A stretch of DNA of 64,000 nt from Puniceibacterium sp. IMCC21224 (lineage in GTDB: Bacteria > Pseudomonadota > Alphaproteobacteria > Rhodobacterales > Rhodobacteraceae), in assembly GCF_001038505.1 (NCBI RefSeq), contig NZ_LDPY01000002.1, forward strand, positions 124,001 through 188,000, given 5' to 3'. Made by a program: the position numbers and the translations under genes. The notes beneath the pieces are model-generated. The model saw nothing but the letters and a program-made list of their open reading frames with translations. It ran no database searches and had not been told where the DNA came from. The stretch's first letter is position 1. Every line of letters starts with the position of its first letter. Below are positions 41,234 through 49,270 of the stretch, in pieces.

Positions 41234-43194
41234 GCTGCTTTCCCTATGCTGCGCGCTGCGGCCTGGGCATCTTGCATGGCGTCGAACAGGGTGCGCGGCG
41301 CAACCGCGTCGCCGATGGTGCGGACCGCAAGGCCCACCTGTTCCAAGGCATCCTGAAATCCGGTTGGCGCTACGCCAGGCGCGGAATGCACGATACAATC
41401 AAATGGCCCAAGCGTGGTTTCACGACTGGTTAGGCTGTTGCGGCAGGTCAGCATAGTGTTGCTGGCCGATCGCGGCATCATTCCCAGATGGCGGATGACG
41501 CCCAGTTGCGCCAACCGTTCCAACGCCGTCATCCGACTATACAGCGATACCGACCACAGCGGAGCAGTCGACGCCTGTAGAATTTCGACCTGCGCACCGG
41601 CTTGCGCCAGCGTTTCGGCAACCGACAGGGTTGCCCACGACCCGGCCTCGTCCCAGAGCGCGACGCGCTGGCCTGACCAGCTATCCCGTGGTTGCGACAA
41701 CGCCATCTGCGGCGACAGCAGCGACGCATCAGCGAGATATCCGGCGTCGTGCTGCGCCCCGGTGGCCAGCAGAATGACGTCGGCGCCCGCGTCTCTGAGC
41801 GCCGCAACAGTCGCGTCACGGTTGATGCCGATCCGCACCCCGGCGCGGATCACCGCATCGCACAACCAGTCGCGCATCGCCCCGATATCGCCCCGCCCAT
41901 ACCCCGAAGCGCACAGCGCAAGTTTGCCACCCAGCGATCCGCTGCGTTCCCATATCGTGACATCGTGCCCGGCAAGGGCTGCGATGCGCGCCGCCTCCAT
42001 CCCAGCCGGGCCACCGCCGACCACCAATACACGGGACGTCAGGGCGGCTTTGGCGGGGGGATCGCTCCAATGCTGTTCCTTGCCGACACCGGGGTTCATC
42101 ATGCAGGAAATCGGCTGATGCGCCGCGATCTGTCCAATGCAGAAGTTATGCGCGACACAGGGACGTACCTCACCCTCGCGGCCAGCCAGACTCTTGGCGA
42201 TCAGATCGGGGTCGGCCATGTGGGCACGGTTCATCCCGACCATATCAATCTGTCCGCGCGCCAGCGTCTTCTCGGCCTCGGAGAGGGAGCGATAGCGGTT
42301 GGCAGTCAGCAGCGGCAGATTGCCAATTTCCGGGCGCAGCGCCTCGGTCAGGTCGCGGAACGGATGGCTGGGATGCGCCATATCCGCAACGTGATGCCCG
42401 ATGCTGGGCCACTGATACGCCGCAACTGATGCGTTCACAAATGCCAGACCCGGCAGCGCAGCGGCGGCACGGGTGATGATCCGATGCTCTTGTGGGCCAA
42501 CGGCGCCGGGCATCAGGTCATCGACACTGGTCCGTACGCCGACGGCAAGGCGCACACCAACGGCGTTCACCACAGCCCGCAGAACCTCAAGCGGAAAGCG
42601 CATGCGATTCTCAAGCGATCCGCCATACTCATCGTCACGCGTGTTGGCCGCAGGCGACAGGAACTGGTGCAGCAGATGGCCATGGCCCAGATGCACCTCG
42701 ATCCCCTCGAACCCTGCCGCGACGGCCAGTTCCGCAGTGCGGACATACGCATCGCGGACCTCAACCATCTCGGCGCGGGTCATTGCATGGGGCATCTCGC
42801 CACCCGCGACCCAAGGCACGGCGGATGGGCCCCAGGCGGGCAGGCGGTCGACCTCGTTCGGGCCGTGTCGTCCGGCGTGCGTGATCTGCACAAAGATACG
42901 CGCGCCGGGATTTCGCACTGCGTCTACGATCCGCCGCAACCCGTCCAGCGCGCGCGGGTCCGCACCGCTCAGCCCGCCGGCCCGCCCGAGCGACGTGGGA
43001 TGCACCCGCAAGGGTTCGACAAAGATCAGCCCGACGCCGGCCCGCGCCCGGGCGCGCAAATAGGCGACATGCGCCTCGGTTGGCAAAAAATCGCGGCCAA
43101 AGTTGGTGGTGTGCGCCGGCAGAAAGATCCGATTGCGGATTTCGACCCCGCCGATGGTCAGCGGGGTCATGACGCGGGCATAGCGGTCTGTCAT
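41230..43194 (-). CDS. NADH:flavin oxidoreductase, TMADH/FadH-like (copy 3)
   Basis: A 654-residue flavoprotein, closer to copy 2 than to copy 1 (FLPAHTTNFG, LRVHPTSLGRAGGL). It has HGHLLHQFLSPAAN, EYGGSLENRMR and the C-terminal VLVVGGGPAGMEAARIAA. The Fe-S segment RPCVAHNFC...SC gives Cys346, Cys352 and Cys364, with His349 in place of the second Cys. The cluster may thus have a His ligand or an open iron. ATGA overlaps link it to the small TIGR04076-like gene upstream and GMC copy 3 downstream. Confidence 0.9.
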   Translation of the reverse strand: MTDRYARVMTPLTIGGVEIRNRIFLPAHTTNFGRDFLPTEAHVAYLRARARAGVGLIFVEPLRVHPTSLGRAGGLSGADPRALDGLRRIVDAVRNPGARIFVQITHAGRHGPNEVDRLPAWGPSAVPWVAGGEMPHAMTRAEMVEVRDAYVRTAELAVAAGFEGIEVHLGHGHLLHQFLSPAANTRDDEYGGSLENRMRFPLEVLRAVVNAVGVRLAVGVRTSVDDLMPGAVGPQEHRIITRAAAALPGLAFVNASVAAYQWPSIGHHVADMAHPSHPFRDLTEALRPEIGNLPLLTANRYRSLSEAEKTLARGQIDMVGMNRAHMADPDLIAKSLAGREGEVRPCVAHNFCIGQIAAHQPISCMMNPGVGKEQHWSDPPAKAALTSRVLVVGGGPAGMEAARIAALAGHDVTIWERSGSLGGKLALCASGYGRGDIGAMRDWLCDAVIRAGVRIGINRDATVAALRDAGADVILLATGAQHDAGYLADASLLSPQMALSQPRDSWSGQRVALWDEAGSWATLSVAETLAQAGAQVEILQASTAPLWSVSLYSRMTALERLAQLGVIRHLGMMPRSASNTMLTCRNSLTSRETTLGPFDCIVHSAPGVAPTGFQDALEQVGLAVRTIGDAVAPRTLFDAMQDAQAAARSIGKAA

Positions 43195-43523
43195 GGCTCA
43201 ACCCGGTCCTGCGTATCGGCATCGCGCAGGTGCAGATCAACGAACACCTTGCCGGTGCCACCGTGGTCGATTCCAGTATCAAAGCAGTCAAACGCCTTGT
43301 AACGCGGTGAAATCGGGTGCAGCCCCTCGGCCATACGATCCTGCGCCATAAGGATCGCAGGCTGCAGTTTAGCGATGATACCAAGGCATAGATTGGCCGT
43401 GCTTTTGGTGGCCAGCATGCGGCCCTGCATGTCAAAGACCAGCACTTCGCCCGCCTTAATCATGTTCGCGCAGTGAAACGATTTGGTAACGGTGGCGACG
43501 ATCTCGCAATTCTGGTATTTCAT
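43191..43523 (-). CDS. small TIGR04076-like protein (short paralogue)
   Basis: A 110-residue protein that by its pattern resembles TIGR04076: a first strand NCEIVATVTKSFHC, GEVLVFDMQG, a Cys-containing helix LCLGIIAKLQPAIL and a late CFDTG followed by the strand GKVFVDLHLRDA. Function unknown. The upstream gene encodes a longer paralogue with the same order of blocks. Both genes overlap each other and their neighbours by ATGA, so they are made in fixed proportion. A heteromeric small-protein complex that serves the adjacent flavoprotein or methyltransferase is possible. Confidence 0.6.
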   Translation of the reverse strand: MKYQNCEIVATVTKSFHCANMIKAGEVLVFDMQGRMLATKSTANLCLGIIAKLQPAILMAQDRMAEGLHPISPRYKAFDCFDTGIDHGGTGKVFVDLHLRDADTQDRVEP

Positions 43524-44047
43524 GGTCCGCCCTCGCGCTGCGCCAGCACCCGTGCTGTCACGGGCGCATGGGTTGCGGCGTCGCGGATATGGACCTGCGC
43601 CCGGGCCTTGCTTTGGCCCAGATCATCGCCGGTCATCGGGCATTCGATATAGCGCCAGATGCAGGTCAACGGGTTCAGCCCCTCGGCTGCGCGGTCAAAC
43701 GTCATATAGAATATCGACAGCACCGGCGCCATCAGGTGCACGCACAGCGGTGCGTCTGACAGATCCGGTTTGACCTTGTGGCGCATGTCAAAGACGAGCT
43801 TCTGCCCCGCAGCCACATCACAGTGGCACCCGCCTGGGGCCGAAATAATTTCGACCACGATCTCGTACCGGTCGAGCCAGCCAAGCCCCAGATGCCGACG
43901 CCCGGAAAACAGGTTCTTGGCCTCTGGTGACAGGCGGGCAAGGTCATCGTCGCAGAACTGAAGCGCGGGTTTGAGCGTCTCGGCCATCTCGTCCAGATTG
44001 TCGTCTTCCTGCACGTAATAGGGATCAATTGGTGGGCGTTGGGTCAT
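43520..44047 (-). CDS. TIGR04076-like protein (long paralogue)
   Basis: A 175-residue protein. After about 60 residues of charged leader (YYVQEDDNLDEMAETLKPAL) comes a domain parallel to the 110-residue neighbour: RYEIVVEIISAPGGCHC, GQKLVFDMRHKV, LCVHLMAPVLSIFYMTFDRAAEGLNP, YIECPMTGDD and the strand ARAQVHIRDA. Shared Cys positions (CHC, LCVHL, ECP) could bind a metal. It has no function known to me. It overlaps the SDR gene upstream and the short paralogue downstream by ATGA. Confidence 0.6.
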   Translation of the reverse strand: MTQRPPIDPYYVQEDDNLDEMAETLKPALQFCDDDLARLSPEAKNLFSGRRHLGLGWLDRYEIVVEIISAPGGCHCDVAAGQKLVFDMRHKVKPDLSDAPLCVHLMAPVLSIFYMTFDRAAEGLNPLTCIWRYIECPMTGDDLGQSKARAQVHIRDAATHAPVTARVLAQREGGP

Positions 44048-44775
44048 ATTGCTGTCACCCCCCCGTCAATGACCAGCACATGACCCGTGACAAAGCTGAC
44101 GCCGGGTGCCGCCAGAAACAGGGCTGCACGTGCGACCTCTTGGGGTTGCCCGAACCGATTCAGCGGAATCGATTTCAACAGGCCGTCGCGGCGGGTCGGA
44201 TCGGTGCGCGCGACTTTGGTCATCCCGGTTTCGATCGGGCCGGGGGCCACCGCATTCACCCGTCCACCCCAAGGTGCAAATTCAACCGCCAGCGTGCGCA
44301 CGAGCCCGTTGACCGCCGATTTCGACGCCGCATAAGAGGTGGCGCGTGGATGGCCGATCAGGCCGACCTGACTGGAAAACAGCACCAGCGCGCCTTTGGT
44401 CTGGCGCAGGTGGGGCGCGGCGGCGCGGGCCACGTGGAAGGGCCCGTCCAGATTGATCGACATCACGCGCCGCCAATCCGCATCCGAAGTTTCCTCGACC
44501 CCGCGAAAGTCAAAGACGCCCGCCGTCAGGATCACCGCATCCAGGCCACCAAGCGCATCGGCGCTGGCATCAACCGCCTGCGTGACAGCGTGGGGATCGG
44601 TGACGTCGCAGACCTGCACCGCTGCGGCGCCGGCGGCCTGTTCGGTGTCCATCACCGTGGCGGCGACGTGCGCACCTGCCTCCAGCGCCAGCTCCAGGAC
44701 AGAGGCGCCGATACCAGCCCCCGCACCCATCACCAGCAGCCGCTGGCCGACAAGGTCGATCAGTGGATTTGCCAT
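44044..44775 (-). CDS. short-chain dehydrogenase/reductase (SDR)
   Basis: A 243-residue SDR. The cofactor loop is MGAGAGIGASV (residues 16-26), the catalytic Ser in FSSQVGLIG, Tyr and Lys in YAASKSAVN, with APGPIETGM and VIDGGVTAI at the end. VMDTEQAAG after the second strand has an Asp, pointing to NAD(H). The start at 44775 is two bases after the methyltransferase stop, which favours it over a 12-residue longer form. It oxidises or reduces a carbinol/ketone in the same pathway. Confidence 0.92.
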   Translation of the reverse strand: MANPLIDLVGQRLLVMGAGAGIGASVLELALEAGAHVAATVMDTEQAAGAAAVQVCDVTDPHAVTQAVDASADALGGLDAVILTAGVFDFRGVEETSDADWRRVMSINLDGPFHVARAAAPHLRQTKGALVLFSSQVGLIGHPRATSYAASKSAVNGLVRTLAVEFAPWGGRVNAVAPGPIETGMTKVARTDPTRRDGLLKSIPLNRFGQPQEVARAALFLAAPGVSFVTGHVLVIDGGVTAI

Positions 44776-44777
44776 AT

Positions 44778-45854
44778 TCAGGCCGCCTTGCGGGCGATGA
44801 TCATCGTCCATGGGAACCGCCAGGCGGTGTTGTCAGGTGACAATGCACCGTCAAACTCCTCGAACGGGACAATCTCCACATCGTCAAACCCTGCGTCACG
44901 ATGCGCCTGCGCGATGTCCATGCCATTCAGCGGCACCATGAAAGGTTCATTGTTGCGCGCCGAGTGGCCGTTATGAATCCATTGCTTGAACGGATCGTCC
45001 CGCATCAGGAAATCGAGGTGAATTGACAGCCCGCCCGGTGCCAACAGACGATGGCTTTCCTTGAACAAGGCGCGGATATGTGATGGCGGCATTTCATGCA
45101 GCACCATAGTTGAGGTCACGATGTCATTTTCGCCGCCGGGCAGACCGGTTTCGACCGCATCGGCCTGACGATACGTCACATTCTGGGCCTGCAATTCAGC
45201 GGCGCGCAGGGCCGCGACGCGCAGGCAAGGCGCAGATAGTTCGACACCTGTGACGTGAATGTCGGGGTGATCCTCGTAATAGGGCTGTGTGCTGCCACCC
45301 CAGCCACACCCCAGATCGACAACCCGTTTCACGTCGCGGCCCGCGCGGGTCAGGGCCTGCGCGGTCAGGCGGTGAAACAGGCTCTGAGATTTTTGCAACA
45401 TCGGTGCCGTGCTTTGGGCGCCGCGCTCGTAGACATAGCCGGCGATCTCATCGCTCCAGACGCCACCGGGATGCTGATGGATATCAATCGACGTGTAATA
45501 GTCCGGCTGCTGAAAATCGGGATCGAGCGTCAAAAGCCGGCCCGGCAGATCACCGCCAAGCGCGTCGGCGATTTCGCCCCGGTACTGGTCGTAATGCTCG
45601 GTCAGACCGCGCTGACCGGAATATTTCATCCGTTGCATGTGCCGCTCGAACCAGCCGAACATCCGCGCGGTGGTGTCATCCTGCATAAGATCCGCGACTT
45701 CCTGCGGCCCTTTGGGGGTATCGCCCCGCGCCGCCGCCGCCTCGTAGCGGGTACGCAATTCGGGAAACATGCGCCGGGTCCAGTTGAGCTTGCAGTCCAG
45801 AACAAACGCCTGATAGGCATCAAACGGACGGTTCTGCGGGATATCTTCGAACAT
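44778..45854 (-). CDS. class I SAM-dependent methyltransferase
   Basis: A 358-residue methyltransferase. The SAM-binding motif I is VVDLGCGWGGS near residue 200, followed by VTGVELSAPCLRVA, and motif IV/post I region ADAVETGLPGGENDIVTS; the first 180 residues form a helical extension with LMQDDTTARMFGWFERHMQRM. Such N-extended enzymes act on small molecules. GGAG is 8-11 bases before ATG 45854. It is the first gene after a strong terminator and so probably has its own promoter in the short 45855-45908 stretch, or depends on read-through from the TRAP genes. It may methylate, or as part of a transfer system demethylate, the substrate. Confidence 0.85.
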   Translation of the reverse strand: MFEDIPQNRPFDAYQAFVLDCKLNWTRRMFPELRTRYEAAAARGDTPKGPQEVADLMQDDTTARMFGWFERHMQRMKYSGQRGLTEHYDQYRGEIADALGGDLPGRLLTLDPDFQQPDYYTSIDIHQHPGGVWSDEIAGYVYERGAQSTAPMLQKSQSLFHRLTAQALTRAGRDVKRVVDLGCGWGGSTQPYYEDHPDIHVTGVELSAPCLRVAALRAAELQAQNVTYRQADAVETGLPGGENDIVTSTMVLHEMPPSHIRALFKESHRLLAPGGLSIHLDFLMRDDPFKQWIHNGHSARNNEPFMVPLNGMDIAQAHRDAGFDDVEIVPFEEFDGALSPDNTAWRFPWTMIIARKAA

Positions 45855-45868
45855 CAGTCTTCTCCGGG

Positions 45869-45903
45869 AAAAATCAGGTGCGGCCAGGGGCCCTGGCCGC
45901 ACC
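45869..45903 (-). terminator. Rho-independent terminator after TRAP operon
   Basis: A 13 bp inverted repeat (GGTGCGGCCAGGG at 45877-45889, complement at 45891-45903) around a single base, followed on the minus strand by TGATTTTT (T-run at 45873-45869). It lies 5 bases after the stop of the 111-residue protein and separates the TRAP genes from the methyltransferase operon. Confidence 0.82.
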
Positions 45904-45908
45904 AAAGC

Positions 45909-46244
45909 TCAGGATTTGTCGAACTTGCCCACACCCTCTTCGGGGGCGCCTAGCGACGCCTCGACCCCAAGGGTGCAGAACATCAGCGCATCGCTGAACT
46001 GCTGGCGCGCGGAATCGAGCACCTCTTTCTGCGCCGGGTTGGGCACAAACGTGTCCAGCACGTCGCGCGTGACGGGCTGACCCTGCTCGATCACCATCTC
46101 AAGCGTGGCCAACCGGTCGCGGGTGACATGCAGCTCGGCCGCGAGGGTCATAACCATCGCCATCAGCCGATCAACGGCAGGGTCCTCGAAAAAGGTCTGC
46201 TCGGATTTGAGCGGCAGACCCGTCGGATGCTGTATCATGCCCAT
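45909..46244 (-). CDS. hypothetical protein, 111 aa, linked to TRAP transporter
   Basis: A 111-residue soluble, acidic protein that I do not recognise. Its middle, VDRLMAMVMTLAAELHVTRDRLATLEMVIEQG, is strongly helical and could form a coiled coil; NPAQKEVLDSARQQFSDALMF is a second helix. AAGGAGG seven bases before ATG 46244 makes it a real, well-translated gene. It follows dctP after 12 bases and is last before the terminator. It could be a small regulatory or enzymatic subunit for the imported compound. Confidence 0.65.
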   Translation of the reverse strand: MGMIQHPTGLPLKSEQTFFEDPAVDRLMAMVMTLAAELHVTRDRLATLEMVIEQGQPVTRDVLDTFVPNPAQKEVLDSARQQFSDALMFCTLGVEASLGAPEEGVGKFDKS

Positions 46245-46256
46245 CTGGCCGCCTCC

Positions 46257-47246
46257 TTATGCCGACATTTCCTGCATCTTGGCCCACGATCCGTCGCCGA
46301 ATGCGTCGTTCGCCATCTTTTCGTTCAGTGGGGCGATATCCGTGGCCAGACCCGATGCATCGAGGTCGATTAGCGCGTCGTCGCCATTGGCTGCAGCCCA
46401 GGCCGCAAGATCGGTGCCCTTGGCGTCCAGGCCAGCCTTGTAGTAGGCTTCCTGTTCCAGTTCGTCGAAGGTGTCCTGCAGAATGGTTTGGTTCTCTTCG
46501 CCCAATGCGTCCCAGGCCGCGACCGAGATCACCTGCTTGTCCAGCGCCAGACCGAAATCGGGCACCACAACATTCTTGCAGACCTCGTAGAATTTGAACT
46601 GCACTGCAGGATTCAGCGCGGTCAGAACCCCGTCGACGATCCCGCTTTGCAGCGACAGATACACTTCGTTGAAGGGGATTGGGGTCGGGATCGCGCCGAA
46701 AAAACTCAGCGCCTCGATGCAGCCCTTGATCTGTGGCGCGCGGATTTTGCGCCCCTTGAGATCGGCCAGCGATTCAATCGGTTCCTTGAGCATCAGGTTG
46801 TAGCCGCCCAGACGGCCCGCGCCCAGCAGGCGCGCGTTGTACTTGTCCTCCAGCGCCTTGGACGCGGTGGCGCCGATATCGCTGTCCAGCACCGTCTTGG
46901 CGTGGGCGCCGTCCTTAAAGAAATAGGGCGAATACATCACATCGAACTGATCAGTGCCGGTATAGGCGCCGTTGTAGATATCCAGCGCGCCCAGGGCCAT
47001 GGATTCGATCAGATCCTTTTCCCCGCCTAGGGTACCGGCAAAGATTTCAAACGATAGCTCGCCGCCAGTGCGTTCGGACAAAGTGTCCGACAAAGTGCCG
47101 TTGAACGTGTTCGACAGCGATTGTGGTCCGCCGGCATTGCCATACCGCAGAATGGTTGCAGCCATCGCGCGCCGTGGCAGCAGGCCCGCAGCCACGGCAG
47201 CCGTCGCAGAGGCCAGAAGCTGTCGGCGTGTCAATCCAGTGATCAT
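46257..47246 (-). CDS. dctP: TRAP transporter substrate-binding protein DctP
   Basis: A 329-residue binding protein. The N-terminus MITGLTRRQLLASATAAVAA ends in RRAMA-A; the twin Arg followed by QLL suggests Tat export. DctP family blocks are RTGGELSFEIFAGTLGGEKDL, LADLKGRKIRAPQIK with the carboxylate-binding Arg, and PFNEVYLSLQSGIVDGVLT. DctP proteins bind organic acids and related compounds for the DctQM membrane complex. It follows dctM after 34 bases. Confidence 0.94.
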   Translation of the reverse strand: MITGLTRRQLLASATAAVAAGLLPRRAMAATILRYGNAGGPQSLSNTFNGTLSDTLSERTGGELSFEIFAGTLGGEKDLIESMALGALDIYNGAYTGTDQFDVMYSPYFFKDGAHAKTVLDSDIGATASKALEDKYNARLLGAGRLGGYNLMLKEPIESLADLKGRKIRAPQIKGCIEALSFFGAIPTPIPFNEVYLSLQSGIVDGVLTALNPAVQFKFYEVCKNVVVPDFGLALDKQVISVAAWDALGEENQTILQDTFDELEQEAYYKAGLDAKGTDLAAWAAANGDDALIDLDASGLATDIAPLNEKMANDAFGDGSWAKMQEMSA

Positions 47247-47280
47247 TTGGGTCGTCCTCCTGTTGGTTTTTATATTCTGC

Positions 47281-48573
47281 TCAGCGGATGAGCAGTGTTG
47301 GTAGTAACAGCGTGATCCACGGCACGTAGGTCAGCAGCAACAGCGCCGCCCAGAGCACGCAGTAGAACGGCAGGCCGCCCCGAAAAACGTCGAGCATCCC
47401 GATTCCGGATATTCGGGCCATGACAAACAGGTTCAGCCCGACGGGCGGCGTCACCATGCCCAGCACCAGGTTGAACACCATGACCAGCCCAAAGTGGATC
47501 GGATCCACCCCCAGCGACGTCATCAGCGGGAAAAAGATCGGCGACAGGATCAGCATCAGCGGCAGTGCATCCAGAAAGGTGCCCAGCACCAGCAGCAGCA
47601 GGTTGATGATCATGAACAGCACATAGGGGTTGTCGGAAATCGACAGCAACCAGGATTGCACCATCCGCCCCAGCCCGGCCAGCACCGCGATCTGGCCAAA
47701 AATCTGGCTAAAGGCCACCGTCATCATCAGGACAGCCGTGGTCATCGCCGCTGCTATAGCTGATTCAAAGAAACCCTTGAGTGTCATGTCGCGGTAGACC
47801 ACCACGCCAATGATCAGCGTATAGAGCACGACGACCGATGCCGCCTCGGTCGGGGTGGCGATGCCGAAAATCTTGGTCACAATGATGATCAGCGGCGCAC
47901 CCAATGGCAGAATGCCCGCCTGCATGGCACGCTTGCGCTCGGCCCAGGACGCCTTGGGTTCGCGCGGGATGTCGTAGCGTCGGGCGATAAAGCCGCTGAC
48001 CCCAATCAGGCCGACATACATCACGATCCCGGGCAGGATGCCGGCGATGAATAGTTCGCCTACCGACAGGTTTGCGATCGACGCCAGCAGGATGAACAGG
48101 ATCGATGGCGGAATGATCGGTGCCATCGCCGCCGAGGCCGAGATGACCCCCGCCGCATACCGTGCAGAATAGCCGCGCCGCGTCATTTCGGGGATCAGGA
48201 TCGACCCGGTCGCAGCCGCATCCGCCACGGCAGACCCCGAAATGCCCGCCATAAACAGGTTTGACGTAATGCCCACATTCGCCAGACCGCCGGGGCGGTG
48301 GGCAACAAGACTCGCTGCGAAATTGATCAGTCGACGGGTCACGCCCGCTTTGGTCATCAATTCACCAGCCAGAACATACATCGGAATGGCAAGCAGCGAA
48401 TAACTGTCAACACCGCTGGTCACCGTCTTGGTGAACAGCACTGGATTCACCGGGCGCCCGTCAAACTGGCTCGCTGCGATAAAGGCCAGCGCGGCCATAC
48501 CGATGGCAAAGGCGATGTCCATGCCCAGCATGACAAACAGGAACAACAGGATGATACAGATCGTCAGCAGCAT
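47281..48573 (-). CDS. dctM: TRAP transporter large permease DctM
   Basis: A 430-residue, twelve-helix permease. The family blocks LLAIPMYVLAGELMTKAG, GISGSAVADAAATGSILIPEM and the late VTPPVGLNLFVMARISG are present. It carries out sodium-coupled import of the DctP ligand. GAGGG lies upstream of ATG 48573; the small subunit gene ends 28 bases earlier. Confidence 0.95.
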   Translation of the reverse strand: MLLTICIILLFLFVMLGMDIAFAIGMAALAFIAASQFDGRPVNPVLFTKTVTSGVDSYSLLAIPMYVLAGELMTKAGVTRRLINFAASLVAHRPGGLANVGITSNLFMAGISGSAVADAAATGSILIPEMTRRGYSARYAAGVISASAAMAPIIPPSILFILLASIANLSVGELFIAGILPGIVMYVGLIGVSGFIARRYDIPREPKASWAERKRAMQAGILPLGAPLIIIVTKIFGIATPTEAASVVVLYTLIIGVVVYRDMTLKGFFESAIAAAMTTAVLMMTVAFSQIFGQIAVLAGLGRMVQSWLLSISDNPYVLFMIINLLLLVLGTFLDALPLMLILSPIFFPLMTSLGVDPIHFGLVMVFNLVLGMVTPPVGLNLFVMARISGIGMLDVFRGGLPFYCVLWAALLLLTYVPWITLLLPTLLIR

Positions 48574-48601
48574 TCCCGGCCCTCAAATTTGTACGCGCTG
48601 C

Positions 48602-49117
48602 TCATTCTGTGCCCAGCTGTGTTTCGGCCAGAGGCACCGGATGGTCCACATGCCCACGGATCAGTCGCGCGATGCGCCAGACTTCGTTGATCAGCAGCAG
48701 ACAGGCGCCGACAGGCAGCGCCCAGAACGTCAAGCTGTCGTTCAGACCGGTTGCCAATGACGTCGACCGCATGGTCAGCAGTATAATCGGCACAGAATAC
48801 CACAGGATCAACAGCAGCATGGCAAGGATGAGCGTATGCATAAGCAGTTCGATCACCCGGCGCGGGCCATTGGCCACCTTGTCGATCAAAAGCGTCATCC
48901 GCAGATTTGAGCCCGCGAAATGCGCAAAGGCCGCGCCGATAAAAATCATCCACACAAACAATAGCTTGGGCAACTCTTCGCCCCAACGTGGCGGGGCGGA
49001 AAAGAGGTACCGCATCATCACCGAATACAGCACCAATCCGGTGAATACGGTCAGCATGACGCCGCACACTGCTGCCCCCAGCTTGCGGAACCACGCAAAT
49101 GCCACAAGTGCTTTCAT
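48602..49117 (-). CDS. dctQ: TRAP transporter small permease DctQ
   Basis: A 171-residue, four-helix protein with AAVCGVMLTVFTGLVLYSVMMRYLF, the WGEELPKLLFVWMIFIGAAFAHF block typical of DctQ, and a C-terminal helix WALPVGACLLLINEVW. It is the first gene of the minus-strand series that runs to 38213 and diverges from the FAD oxidoreductase at 49271. Confidence 0.92.
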   Translation of the reverse strand: MKALVAFAWFRKLGAAVCGVMLTVFTGLVLYSVMMRYLFSAPPRWGEELPKLLFVWMIFIGAAFAHFAGSNLRMTLLIDKVANGPRRVIELLMHTLILAMLLLILWYSVPIILLTMRSTSLATGLNDSLTFWALPVGACLLLINEVWRIARLIRGHVDHPVPLAETQLGTE

Positions 49118-49270
49118 GTCGCTTCAGACCCCCTGCCTGAGAGATTGCAGATGTGGATTAGCCCGATCACCTGTATCTCTTTTCGTTGACTTACTGTCTT
49201 ATATCTAAAACAACTTGTCTACGGTTTTTTAAACAGGTCTCCGTGGTCGGCGACCAGATCAGGGACAAGA
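49118..49270. promoter_or_regulatory. divergent promoter region between dctQ and FAD oxidoreductase genes
   Basis: A 153-base region with an AT-rich core at 49180-49235 (TTGACTTACTG, TTATATCTAAAAC, GGTTTTTTAAACAGG) that contrasts with the GC-rich flanks. It holds AGGGACAAGA as ribosome site for ATG 49271. TTGACT at 49189 with TATATC about 8 bases on is too closely spaced for a sigma-70 promoter, so no promoter can be fixed. No adjacent regulator gene. Confidence 0.5.

Noticed and set aside
49189..49206. sigma-70 promoter TTGACT with TATATC in the dctQ/FAD gene gap
   Set aside because: The spacing is about 8 bases, too short for a functional pair; no better combination was found.
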